A stretch of DNA of 22,352 nucleotides. Source: Seminavis robusta (taxonomy: Eukaryota > Bacillariophyta > Bacillariophyceae > Naviculales > Naviculaceae). Where the stretch lies: positions 1-22,352 of the forward strand of contig CAICTM010001807.1 of assembly GCA_903772945.1 (NCBI GenBank), written 5' to 3'. Made by a program: the position numbers and the translations under genes. The notes under the pieces were generated by a model. The model was not told the DNA's origin. It ran no database searches and saw only the letters and a program-made list of their open reading frames with translations. Below, piece by piece: positions 9,397 through 18,310 of the stretch (its first letter is position 1; every line of letters begins with the position of its first letter).

Positions 9397-11070
9397 CTAA
9401 AGCCTCCTTGGAACGGGCACCTGCAAGGCCGCCTCCGTCGATGCATCCTTCCAGCTCTGTCGCAGCTCCAGGATCTGCTGAGCTATCTGTTGAACCTTGC
9501 TGTTCCTATCTGGCGGCGATGAGATTGATTCAATAGAATCTTCCATACTTGAGCAATCAACCGTCGTAACAGTTGTATGGCTATCACTCAACTTCATGTT
9601 GGCAAGGGTTTCGACAGCCATCCTGGTTCGACTGGTCTCCAAGGACTTCCTGGCACGCTCTTGGCACTTGGTGGGAATCTTGTTCACGTTGCTGTGGCTG
9701 CATGGGTCTGAAGGCAGGTAAACGTCGCTGATGGAAAGATCAATGTCCAGGTCGTTGACAACACGAGGAATATCCGACACGGAAGAGTCAATGTCATCGG
9801 GGTAAGGCTTGTTTGTGGGTGTTCTTGCAACTACGTTGCCGGTGGCACGATCGCTGGAATGTCTCGTCACTTCCAAACCACCAGACGCTTGATCGCAGGA
9901 GCTTTCACCGAACGACATGGTACGCCGGCGTTGACCAGATTTGGATCGCACCCGGTGGGGTTTGGCTCCTCCTTTCAAGCCCAAACTGCCGTTTCTTGGT
10001 GGGAGCCTTCGAATGGAGCTCTGTCGACGAGGACTAGCATGCGCACTACTTGGCTTTTTGGAGGACGTTGCCTGCCCCGTCAATCTCTTTGCAACGGTCG
10101 ACTTGGCGGCGGGCCTCGTGGATTTCAGTCTGCTGTGGTCCTCCTCCAAGCGCACGATACCACTACCACTGTCAAACGAAAGCGATCGCTGCAACTTGGG
10201 TCGACGCTTTTCAGAGCTGGTGTGTGCGGAAAAGTGCCGCTGCAACTTGTCCTTGTCCTTGGTAGCGGCTGCATACTTGGATGGACTCAGGCTTCTAGTT
10301 CGGTTCCCGCGGGTGTTGATACGGTCCTCTTTTGCTGGTGGCACTTGGTTGCGTTCACTTGACTGTCTCTCCTGTAGATCATCGTAGGGATCAGTGTTCC
10401 AACTTCCCGTGGAGCACCTTCTTCGAAAGCGCGACCGGACACCACACAAGTCGCGACTGCTCTTGGGTCGATCTGCCTGTGCAACGCCATTCTTTCTGCG
10501 ACGGTCTCCGTGTTGGCTGCTGCTCCTCGTGGCCATCTTATCCGCGTCACGACTCTCGCCATTGCTCAGTCCTCGGCTTGTTCCTCGAAACCTTCTATTG
10601 GAGTTGGACCTTTCGTAGTTGGCGCCACCATGGTCAGGTTCATCGTTGCCTGGAAGTCCAGCGCTCTGGCTTCTCCTGAGTCTTTTCGTACTGGAACTCC
10701 TTTCCCGTTGCACGCTCTTGGTAAAGCTTTCACTTTCCTTTCTGGGGGGAACTCTACCTTTCGACCTGGTTCTTCTGCTTTTTTCGTCGTGGTCTGATCT
10801 ACTAGCGACCCGTTCTTCACGGCGGCCGCCACTCTTGGCATGCTCAGGCTTAGGCTTGCTGGGCCCTGAGGTTCTACCGGATCTTCTACTGCTGATGATA
10901 TCGTCCAACTTGTTCTTGTGCTCGTCTTTCCATGAAGGTATCTCTTCTTGCAAGATCATTTCTTCCCGCCCATCTACTTCTGCAGGCATGTCGTCATCCA
11001 CCACATCAGGTGAAGAAGCAGTGCCACGGTCCATTGCCGCAAACTCGTCAGAGGCTTGGAACGATGCCAT
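9397..11070 (-). CDS. B: disordered Ser/Arg-rich protein, paralogue of A
   Basis: Single-exon gene for 557 residues starting with a true ATG. It is highly charged and Ser/Arg-rich, with no membrane segment or signal peptide. It shares a skeleton with gene A: an N-box SWKDEHKNKL..SRRSG (46-65), DIDSSVSDI (426-434), DIDLSISDV (442-450) and a C-box ending RQSWKDAS (537-544). The region between boxes does not align and lacks A's 47-residue repeats and RSSSNP motifs. It does hold many basophilic-kinase-like sites (RRSQS, RSLS, RRTMS). The conserved ends with a divergent linker suggest that the ends bind something and the middle is a flexible, phosphorylatable linker. Function unknown. It lies upstream of P2 on the same strand, as A lies downstream of P2. 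Confidence 0.82.
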   Translation of the reverse strand: MASFQASDEFAAMDRGTASSPDVVDDDMPAEVDGREEMILQEEIPSWKDEHKNKLDDIISSRRSGRTSGPSKPKPEHAKSGGRREERVASRSDHDEKSRRTRSKGRVPPRKESESFTKSVQRERSSSTKRLRRSQSAGLPGNDEPDHGGANYERSNSNRRFRGTSRGLSNGESRDADKMATRSSSQHGDRRRKNGVAQADRPKSSRDLCGVRSRFRRRCSTGSWNTDPYDDLQERQSSERNQVPPAKEDRINTRGNRTRSLSPSKYAAATKDKDKLQRHFSAHTSSEKRRPKLQRSLSFDSGSGIVRLEEDHSRLKSTRPAAKSTVAKRLTGQATSSKKPSSAHASPRRQSSIRRLPPRNGSLGLKGGAKPHRVRSKSGQRRRTMSFGESSCDQASGGLEVTRHSSDRATGNVVARTPTNKPYPDDIDSSVSDIPRVVNDLDIDLSISDVYLPSDPCSHSNVNKIPTKCQERARKSLETSRTRMAVETLANMKLSDSHTTVTTVDCSSMEDSIESISSPPDRNSKVQQIAQQILELRQSWKDASTEAALQVPVPRRL

Positions 11071-11928
11071 GGTTGTTCAGAAGAAACGAAAATGAAAATT
11101 GTGTGGAGTTGTCTTTACCAGTAAAATGAGCAAGCCAAAGAAACCAACGGGAACCTATAAAACTGGTAGCTGATGGTTTTTATGAGCAGCACACCGACCC
11201 ATCCCCGCTTTCTTTATCTAAAAGTGAATCTTACCATCTATCCTTGCTTCCGCCTGCGTAGCATGGTGCCAATAGACAAAAACGATATTGACTGAAGCGG
11301 ACCAGGTCATGGAATCAAAAAGCCCTCGGCCTCGGCGAACAATGAACCTATCGCGGCAGGACTTCGCATAGCTCTCTCCAAGTTTTCGAAATAGAAAGGA
11401 TACCCCTTCAAACTGGTACCAAAACAGCTGATACTCGCTGAAACCGCCTCATAATGAATTGTTGCCTTGAAGAACTTGCTTTGCCGCATTGCGGGTCATG
11501 GTTCAACTTGGAAACAGTGCATGAATTAAACAAACCAACCATGCCTTCAAGTTTCGGGTCATGCAGACCACCATCCAAAGACCATAGCACGCGCCACTAT
11601 GTACAAGGGCGTAGCCAGAGATTTTGAACTGTGCGAGTGCGGTACTGTACTTACGGTTCTACCTAGCAAGTGCGATACGACAACAATAGCTGTAACAATA
11701 CCAGTACCGTACCCCGTACCAGTAGCTGAAGCGACCTATCCAGCTATCCAGACCCAGTCTGAAATCTGAAGCCCGGAATTATTCAATCACAGAAAGTGTG
11801 AACTACAGTCGTACTCGTAGAGGCCAAGATAAGGGCAAGCAAACAATATTTGCTTCTAGAGAGCCCGCATGACATTGTCATCTTCTTCAAAGCCGATGCA
11901 TCGCACTGGATGAAAGAACTCACATGCA

Positions 11929-11950
11929 CTAGCTAGCTGCAGCTAGCTAG
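11929..11950. repeat. Perfect 22-bp GCTA palindrome
   Basis: CTAGCTAGCTG followed directly by its exact reverse complement. The same GCTA word builds tracts at 12534-12560, 18161-18178 and 20686-20701. Confidence 0.85.
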
Positions 11951-12297
11951 GAGCCAGATATGATACCGGTAAGCAGCCCGTGGAATTAGAAGGATCACAT
12001 CGCAAAACTTTGCCCATCCTCTGCCAGCACCAGAGCAAGTTGATGCATCACTGGCAGATCTTCTCCTGGGCGGCCAGAGTCAATATTTCATATCTCCGTT
12101 GAACAAGGCAGCCACCAGCCCAGTTAGTACTTCCCATACGGCAGCCTTTGAAGACATCCAAATGGCAGCAGTGATGGCAGCTTGTATCAACATCCAATGA
12201 TGACCAGCACGAGTTCCCATGATGCCATTTCATCCCTTTGGTTCCCTTTCTCCTGTGACGATTTCAAGATTCTGATCAGCACCAGTCCCAGTACACA

Positions 12298-12474
12298 GTT
12301 TAAAAATAGTATTTTGTTTTCATACTTTTTGAAAAAGAAAGGTTTCATTTCAAATTGAGTCCTACGAGATCGCGCGATCGCGCGATGTCGCGCGAGATCG
12401 CGCGAGGTGCTCAATTTGAAATGACATCCTGTTTTTCAAAAAAGTTTGAAAACAAAATGCTATTTTAAAAATTA
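12298..12474. mobile_element. Foldback/MITE-like element 2
   Basis: Imperfect inverted repeat of about 176 bp. The outer arms are AT-rich (TTTAAAAATAGTATTTTG at the left pairs with the stretch ending near 12472). The inner arms CATTTCAAATTGAG and CTCAATTTGAAATG flank a core made of GATCGCGCG units. It shares TTTCAAATTGAGTCC(C/T)ACGA with hairpin element 1 (265-284), whose core is different. There is no transposase ORF, so if mobile it is non-autonomous. Target-site duplications could not be assigned reliably. Confidence 0.6.
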
Positions 12475-12533
12475 ATGCTGGTCTTGATTTACAAAAGGCT
12501 TTTAATTTTAAAAAATACTCTGTCTCAGATCCT

Positions 12534-12560
12534 CTAGCTAGCTAGTAGCTAGCTAGCTAC
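12534..12560. repeat. GCTA simple-repeat tract
   Basis: Runs of GCTA interrupted by a single TAG, just right of foldback element 2. Compare the other GCTA tracts at 11929, 18161 and 20686. Confidence 0.8.
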
Positions 12561-14280
12561 ATGTCTCTAGCTTAGCGGGCTTGCCTACCGGTACAGACAG
12601 GTAAATACGTCATGTACTCGAAATGCTGGCGAGTCTCTTTGTCCGGCTTTTTGCACTGCATACGGTACGGGCATTGGCGCTGTTGATCTCTACCGCTCCA
12701 GTCGTAGTCTTTGTCCTTTGATTCATTCTCCTTTCATCACTGCCTGACCTCATTCCTTGCCACCCTTTCCTCCTTGTGCAGTTGTTGGTAAGCTCTGATG
12801 GCTGCCCGGCTCGCCCCCTTGCTCCTTGCCCTCGATTTCCCTCCTCAAGACTAGTTAGCCATAGGGCTCCCAGCAAGCAAAGCGCAGTTTTCCTACTCTC
12901 AAATGATGTTCTTTATGCAGACCCACATCTCTATTGCTCTTATGAAAGCTACTGTACCCATTTATGTCTTGGTGGCTCCCGCAAAGCCCCCGAAATGGTC
13001 CTCAATTTCTCCCCCCTGATCCCACAGAACCCAGTCCTGAATTCGGACTGTTCTTTGCTTAAGCTTGGCCCCAGTTGGCTTCCGTAGATAATCTACCTAC
13101 TCTAACCCCCCCCATGTGGCTAGTGCCTTCCTCCTCAAAGACGCTCTAACCGCATAGTAACCTGCATGTCACATTCCTTGCAATCCAATGCAACAGCTCG
13201 CAATCTCTGTGGGAGAGCAACAAACAAACCATCCCCATCTTCGACGGTACACCGACGCTCTTGCTTACAAGTCTCGCCCATTTTCGTTCTTCGTCCTCAT
13301 CATAGTAGCAGCAACCAACCATGGTAGAGTAGAAGACTCTTGGGGTGATCGGTGGGACTAGCACTGGCGCATATTGGTCATGAACCAAGAGGCGATCCAT
13401 CAGCAGTCAGCAGTATCCGTTTGTTGGTATCGTTGGAGTTCAATCAACGAAGAGGACATGAGGAAGAGCGAATTTGACGCACGGCCGCCGAGAAGACGGG
13501 CTACGAGGTCACATACCGATTCGATTCGTGATCGGAAACAACGAGGCCTCTTTTCCAACCTCAAGATGATCGAGTCGAGTCCGAGACAATCTTTGGAGAG
13601 GCATTGGCTGACCTGGAATATTGCGGGACCAGCGCCTATTAGCTACGGTAGGCAGTGTACAGTGACTGCGGTATGCAACGGCTCACGACGGAAGTCCCTT
13701 GTTCGAACTACCGTACATCGTAGCTAGCAGGCAGAGATCGTACGATTGCCATATTTAGCAAACCAAGTCGGTCGCTCGATCCGTCCCTGTCGGAAGCACA
13801 GAGCAGCATCAACGTTTCTCCGTGGAACATACCACCTCGGGGGAAATCTCATTCCATTAAGCGTGGCTCCTCCGCCCGTTGCTCAAACCGTGGTATGAGG
13901 CAGACGAGGCACTTGTACATGTATTGACACGGCAACTAATCCGACCAAAGACAGCAATCAAAAGTACCGGAGCTGTAGAACGGAACCGTCACGAGTCTCA
14001 CTCGGCTCTTGTGAAACTCTGTGCAAAGCCGAAGCAGGAAGGGCTGGTAAGGTTGGCACGCTGAAGACGAGAACAACTGTCGCTTTCAAAAGTACAGGGT
14101 ACCAGATATCGAAGCAGAGACAAGAGCAAAATTGCACTCTATTGTTACGGAACTACTACGGACAAAAGAGATTCAAAATCATATGCAATCAACAGGCAAA
14201 CATGGAGGATCGGTGAACGATCAAGCCAAGTCATTATCAGATCAAAGAATGGCTCCGGTTTCTGGGGAATGCAAGCGCTT

Positions 14281-16614
14281 CTAAGCCGACACTTCCATTT
14301 TGATGTCTTCTTCAGAATCTGGGGGAGAGTCTTCAACCGTCTTTGGGTTGAGAGGATCAGTACCCATGCTCCGTTCTTCTTCTTGCTCTTCCTCTACAGT
14401 TGCAGGGTGCTTGCTAGTGTCAACTGCAGCATCAGCAAACCAATCTGCAAAGGCCATGTCACTTTCTTCATCAACCATGGGTGGCAACAAGGTGGGATCA
14501 TTTCCATACTTTTGGGCAACGAAAAGAAGGGCAAAGGTGGCTGCCAACATCAAATATGCCAAAAAGAACATCCACTGTTCACCATTGTCCCAACACTCCG
14601 CATTGCTTGTGCATACTTCTGACTCCCCTTCTCCAGTACAGGATGTAACAGTGCTGCATTGTTCCCATGTTGGCTGAGCAAAAGTATCAAATCCTGCTTC
14701 AGGAACATGGATGATTCCAAACAGCGCAAAGGCAGCCCCAATCATGGACCAGACTGCTGCCATGGACCAGTGACGATCAATTACTTTGACAAGCATTGCC
14801 ACCCACACAAAGGACACCAAGAGAGCACCTCTCTTCCAAGCCAAGACTCCAAACCAGCCGCTCAAGCCAGTCACATTGATGTTGCCTCCATAATCATCTT
14901 GGATGGGGCTCCTGTTTGAAACGTTGACAACCCAGTCATAGATGGAGGGGAAAAGACTGTAGTTGTTGGTTGGTTGGATGAGAGCCAAGGCAACATTAAG
15001 GTTAGCGTGAGCAAGTGAGTTGGGTCATTTGAGTTGAATTGATCTGTGCACGTACCCAACCACATAGGCAGCATAATGTCTTGAGGGGATGAAGTGGAGA
15101 GCCTCCTCATTCACTGCAAGACCAACAAAGAGCACAATGGGTCCAATGGTGGCTTGGTTGACAATGGATTGCACCAATGCAAGAATTCCAAACCAGGATA
15201 GGAAGAGGTAAATGAATCCATTTGTAAGACTGTATCCAGTGAGAGCACCACTCTTCTTGTATGCAGGGTGACCCTGGAAAAAGATGGAATGAGGATTGCG
15301 GTGAGAAGGGGACTATTCTAGGAACTCAAGCAAGCAGAAGGAATGCGGAACAACCACTTCACTTACAATGTAAAGGACAGTTCCAAAGGGACTTCCAAAG
15401 AAGCTGGCAATCATCTGGCAAATGAAGGAAGGAAGAAGAAGGGTGAGGTTGAAGGGTTCTTGCTTGCTCCATACGCCTGAGGAGTCTGGCTGCAACTACT
15501 TTGACTCACCGTTCCAATTCCATCAACAATCAGACTCTCTCGGACTGGATAAGGATCTCCTGCCTGCTTAGCACTGACCAAACACATCAAAGAAGTGGCA
15601 GTGGCAGAGATTCCAATGGGGATGACAATGCCCATATAATCCTTGACCAATCCAAAGTCAGCAAAGAGATCACCTGCTGACCAGTCAGGTCCATACCATT
15701 TGACCAAATCAGCTGCATCCTTAACAGTTTGTCCTTGATTGAGACCTGTGATCCATCCCAAAATGATCCCCACCAAAATGACCTGAAGAGCTTCTGGCAG
15801 ACGGAATGAACCATAGCCAAGGCGGACTCCAGAATACCATCCCAAGAATACCCACATGATACAATTGTATCCGACAATAGGCGCAGCCAAACTATTTGTG
15901 ACTTGTTCAAGCCCCAAAAAGGCAACACCGATACCAGCGATGGGGACCAATAGAGCTGCAGGAGGAACAACTTTGAGGATAAAGGGACCAAAGAATGCCA
16001 ACACCGTGGAGATGAGTCCTGTGATGAAATTGGCAGCCAGAGCCACCTTGTAAGCCCTGGCAAACGCTTCCGTGGGGCCCACTTCATCTAAATTAGCAAA
16101 GTAGACGGGGTACATGATGTTGAAGACAAATGCAAAGGCGGCAGGTGTGTTGAGTCCATAGGGTTGGGCTGTGTAGGGACGTCCCCAGTTCTTGGTCAAC
16201 CGAATGGCTTGCCAGGTGTAGTAGGTATTCCCAAGAAGCATGGTCAACCCAACACCAGGGACAATCTTGCCCCAAATGACTGCGTTGATGGAATCAATAG
16301 GAGCTCCAAAATTGCGCATATCTTGAATGGCAAACAACGCCCCCAAGAGGGTAGAGAGATTGTCAAAGAAGATCTGTTTGGTTTTTGCAAAAAGTACGGT
16401 CATTTGGGTGTGAGTTGTTCGTGCCCCATTATTTGCTCGCTTTTCGTGTCTGTCTGTCTGTCTGTCTGTTTGTCGGATTGCTTACCTGTGTGAGACTACC
16501 CCAATCTCCTCCTCTCATCGAGTACCCATTCTTGAAGTCAATGAGTTGCTGAACAAACCCTCCATTTTTGTAGGGAGGCCCACTGTTCTCGGTGCTGGCT
16601 GGCTGCTCGTCCAT
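14281..16614 (-). CDS. P3: NCS2/AzgA-like nucleobase permease, five exons
   Basis: Predicted 644-residue transporter. Exons on the minus strand are 16614-16486, 16373-15510, 15414-15367, 15273-15056 and 14956-14281. Introns are 112, 95, 93 and 99 nt, phases 0, 0, 0 and 2. The last three introns sit exactly where P2 has its three. The first, between GSLTQ and IFFDNL, is absent from P2. Motifs match P2: YTAQPYGLNT (about 109-118), a GDPYPVRE motif, a 48-nt exon (residues 332-347) carrying GSPFGT, and a loop with C520, C526, C535 and C541. The acidic tail ends KMEVSA. P3 shares two stretches of perfect identity (94 and 84 bp) with P2, one of them running into an intron. It is divergently arranged with the cysteine hydrolase gene, with 718 bases between the start codons. 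Substrate is unknown beyond the family expectation. Confidence 0.9.
16447..16474. repeat. TGTC microsatellite in the P3-specific intron
   Basis: Five perfect TGTC units followed by an imperfect one, lying wholly inside intron 1 of P3 (16374-16485), the intron that P2 lacks. Length polymorphism between alleles would be expected. Confidence 0.85.
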
Positions 16615-17332
16615 TGTGGCGGTGGTAACAAACTATTGGCTTTTCTTGAGGTTTTCTGTTCCAGAAGATTTTGAGATTATGATGAGAGTTTGTTTGCTGA
16701 TAATAAAATAACACCAGCGAAAAAGCCCTGCGTGGTGTGGATCACAATAATTGGTAGCAATCGTCGCTGCATGATGCTGCTTTCACAGATAGATACAAAA
16801 AGGTTTCACTGAAAGGTCAGGTTCGGGGCCTCCCTCCTCACCACAACACGGACTTTTTATCCAGTGATGATTGGACCTGTCTGCAACACACTCACTGCGA
16901 TGCAACCACTTACTTGGGCATAGGCTTCTCGATATCTTCCTCGACTTTCGGTGACAGCTGGAACGAACCAACGGGCTCCGTCTCAAAGCACGGAAGATCA
17001 AGAATTCTTGCGAGAGGATTGTAAGGAAGCAGCACCATTCGGATCCAAGGAGATCGGTTCTGAGGACACAATCGGATGATCCACTTCCCAAGTTCATTAA
17101 ATCTCAGTTTTCGCATTAAGTCTGGGAGACTCCTGTATTAAATCCTTTAAACGTAAAAGTACCCCGGCAAGTACAAGAAAAAGAACTTCAACCATGGGAT
17201 TTGGCAGAGTTGGTGCCGCTTATGTTTTGGCAACACGGTGAGCAGGAAGACTATAAGAAAGATACCCTGACACCTCCCTCCAAGATCTTCATTCTTTGTG
17301 GAAGTAAACAATTTATATAATAAAGAGCCACC
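16615..17332. promoter_or_regulatory. Divergent intergenic region P3/cysteine hydrolase
   Basis: 718 bases between two divergent start codons must hold both promoters. A TATA-like ATTTATATAATAAAG lies at about 17311-17325, very close to the hydrolase ATG. That ATG has a strong GCCACC context. No longer motif or ORF was recognised. Confidence 0.5.
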
Positions 17333-18169
17333 ATGAACGGCACCAAAAAGTACATCAACGCAGACCCATATCAATGGCCATACGATGGCAATCTCGCTCC
17401 AGAAAATACTTGCTTAATCGTCATTGGTAGGATATGATTCGCTTCATCTCTGTTGTGGGTATCCTGTCTTTCTGTTTTTTTTTTAGAACTCTCTTATCCT
17501 TTTTCGCTTTCGCTGTTCCATTATCTACCTCCTCTACATATATCCAATGGCTGGCAAAAGATAGATATGCAAGTTGACTTTTGTGCTCCCGGTGGATATG
17601 TGGACAAGATGGGATACGATATCAGCTTGACTCGTGCCCCGATTGAACCAATATCCAAGGTCTTTGAATGCCTGCGAGCCAAAGGATTTCATATCTTGCA
17701 CACTCGAGAAGGCCATCGACCTGACTTGTCCGATTGTCCTGCCAACAAGCAATGGCGATCCCAACAAATTGGTGCCGGAATTGGATCGCCGGGTCCCTGT
17801 GGTCGCATATTGGTCATTGGAGAACCCGGGTGGGAAATCATCCCCGAATTGGCCCCGTTGGAGAAGGAAATTGTCATTGACAAGCCAGGCAAGGGATCCT
17901 TTGTCGGGACCAGTTTAGATTTGATACTGAGGACCAAAGGCATTCGCAATATCATTCTTGCGGGTGTCACCACGGATGTCTGTGTTTCCACCACGCAACG
18001 ACATGCCAATGACCTGGGATACGAATGTATGTTGTTGGAAGATTGTTGTGCTGCCACCGATCCGGCCAATCATAATGCGATCTTGAGTATGATTAAGAAA
18101 CAGGGCGGTGTCTTTGGTGCCGTGTCCAATTCCAAAGCATTGATTGAGGCTGTCAATGGTGCTAGCTAG
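17333..18169 (+). CDS. Isochorismatase-like cysteine hydrolase (biuret hydrolase/RutB-like)
   Basis: Predicted 232-residue soluble amidohydrolase. Exons are 17333-17426 and 17565-18169, separated by a 138-nt phase-1 intron. The start has a GCCACCATG context. The family's catalytic triad is visible: D32 in DMQVDF, K138 in IDKPGK and C171 in TTDVCV. The intron splits the codon of the catalytic D32. GGYVD (41-45), [18 protein letters not shown] and GEPGW are typical of bacterial cysteine hydrolases acting on small ureido-type amides, such as biuret hydrolase and the ureidoacrylate hydrolase RutB. The expected reaction is hydrolysis of a carbamoyl- or amide-like substrate with release of ammonia or carbamate. 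The exact substrate is not readable; a nicotinamidase is less likely from the motifs. The close match to bacterial-type motifs hints at ancient transfer followed by intron gain. The stop codon lies within a GCTA tract. Confidence 0.9.
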
Positions 18170-18178
18170 CTAGCTAGT
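18161..18178. repeat. GCTA tract overlapping the hydrolase stop codon
   Basis: More than four GCTA units. The last two sense codons (Ala-Ser) and the TAG stop of the hydrolase gene are part of the tract. Confidence 0.85.
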
Positions 18179-18310
18179 AGCTACTGAAGTTCAGTTGTGT
18201 GAAGTCAAGTAACTGATAGAGCTGCTAACCATAACCTATAAGCTAGTTCCTTTTGTCAACACATATATTCAAAATCGTATTCAAAATTGGCTTTCATGGG
18301 CCAGCACAAT

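Larger units (their letters stand above)
11071..14280. other. Gene-poor 3.2-kb interval between B and P3
   Basis: No ORF here shows recognisable domains, a paralogue in the window or supportable splice structure. The interval contains GTAC-rich repeats (about 11639-11725), two GCTA-type tracts (11929-11950 and 12534-12560) and a foldback element (about 12298-12474). Open frames of about 85-117 codons at 12776-13087, 13146-13400 and 13380-13727 look random. It may be an insertion-expanded version of the shorter gap between A and P2. Confidence 0.6.

Noticed and set aside
12776..13087. Possible decayed retrotransposon fragment
   Set aside because: The Pro/Ser/Leu-rich translation suggested a relic at first, but no integrase, reverse transcriptase, gag zinc knuckle or LTR could be found.
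13640..13725. tRNA-like A-box and GTTCGAAC T-loop
   Set aside because: The T stem does not pair and no acceptor stem could be formed, so a tRNA is not supported.
13380..13727. Open frame of about 115 codons in the gene-poor interval
   Set aside because: ATG start and charged composition, but no domain, no paralogue here and no splice context; its length is compatible with chance.
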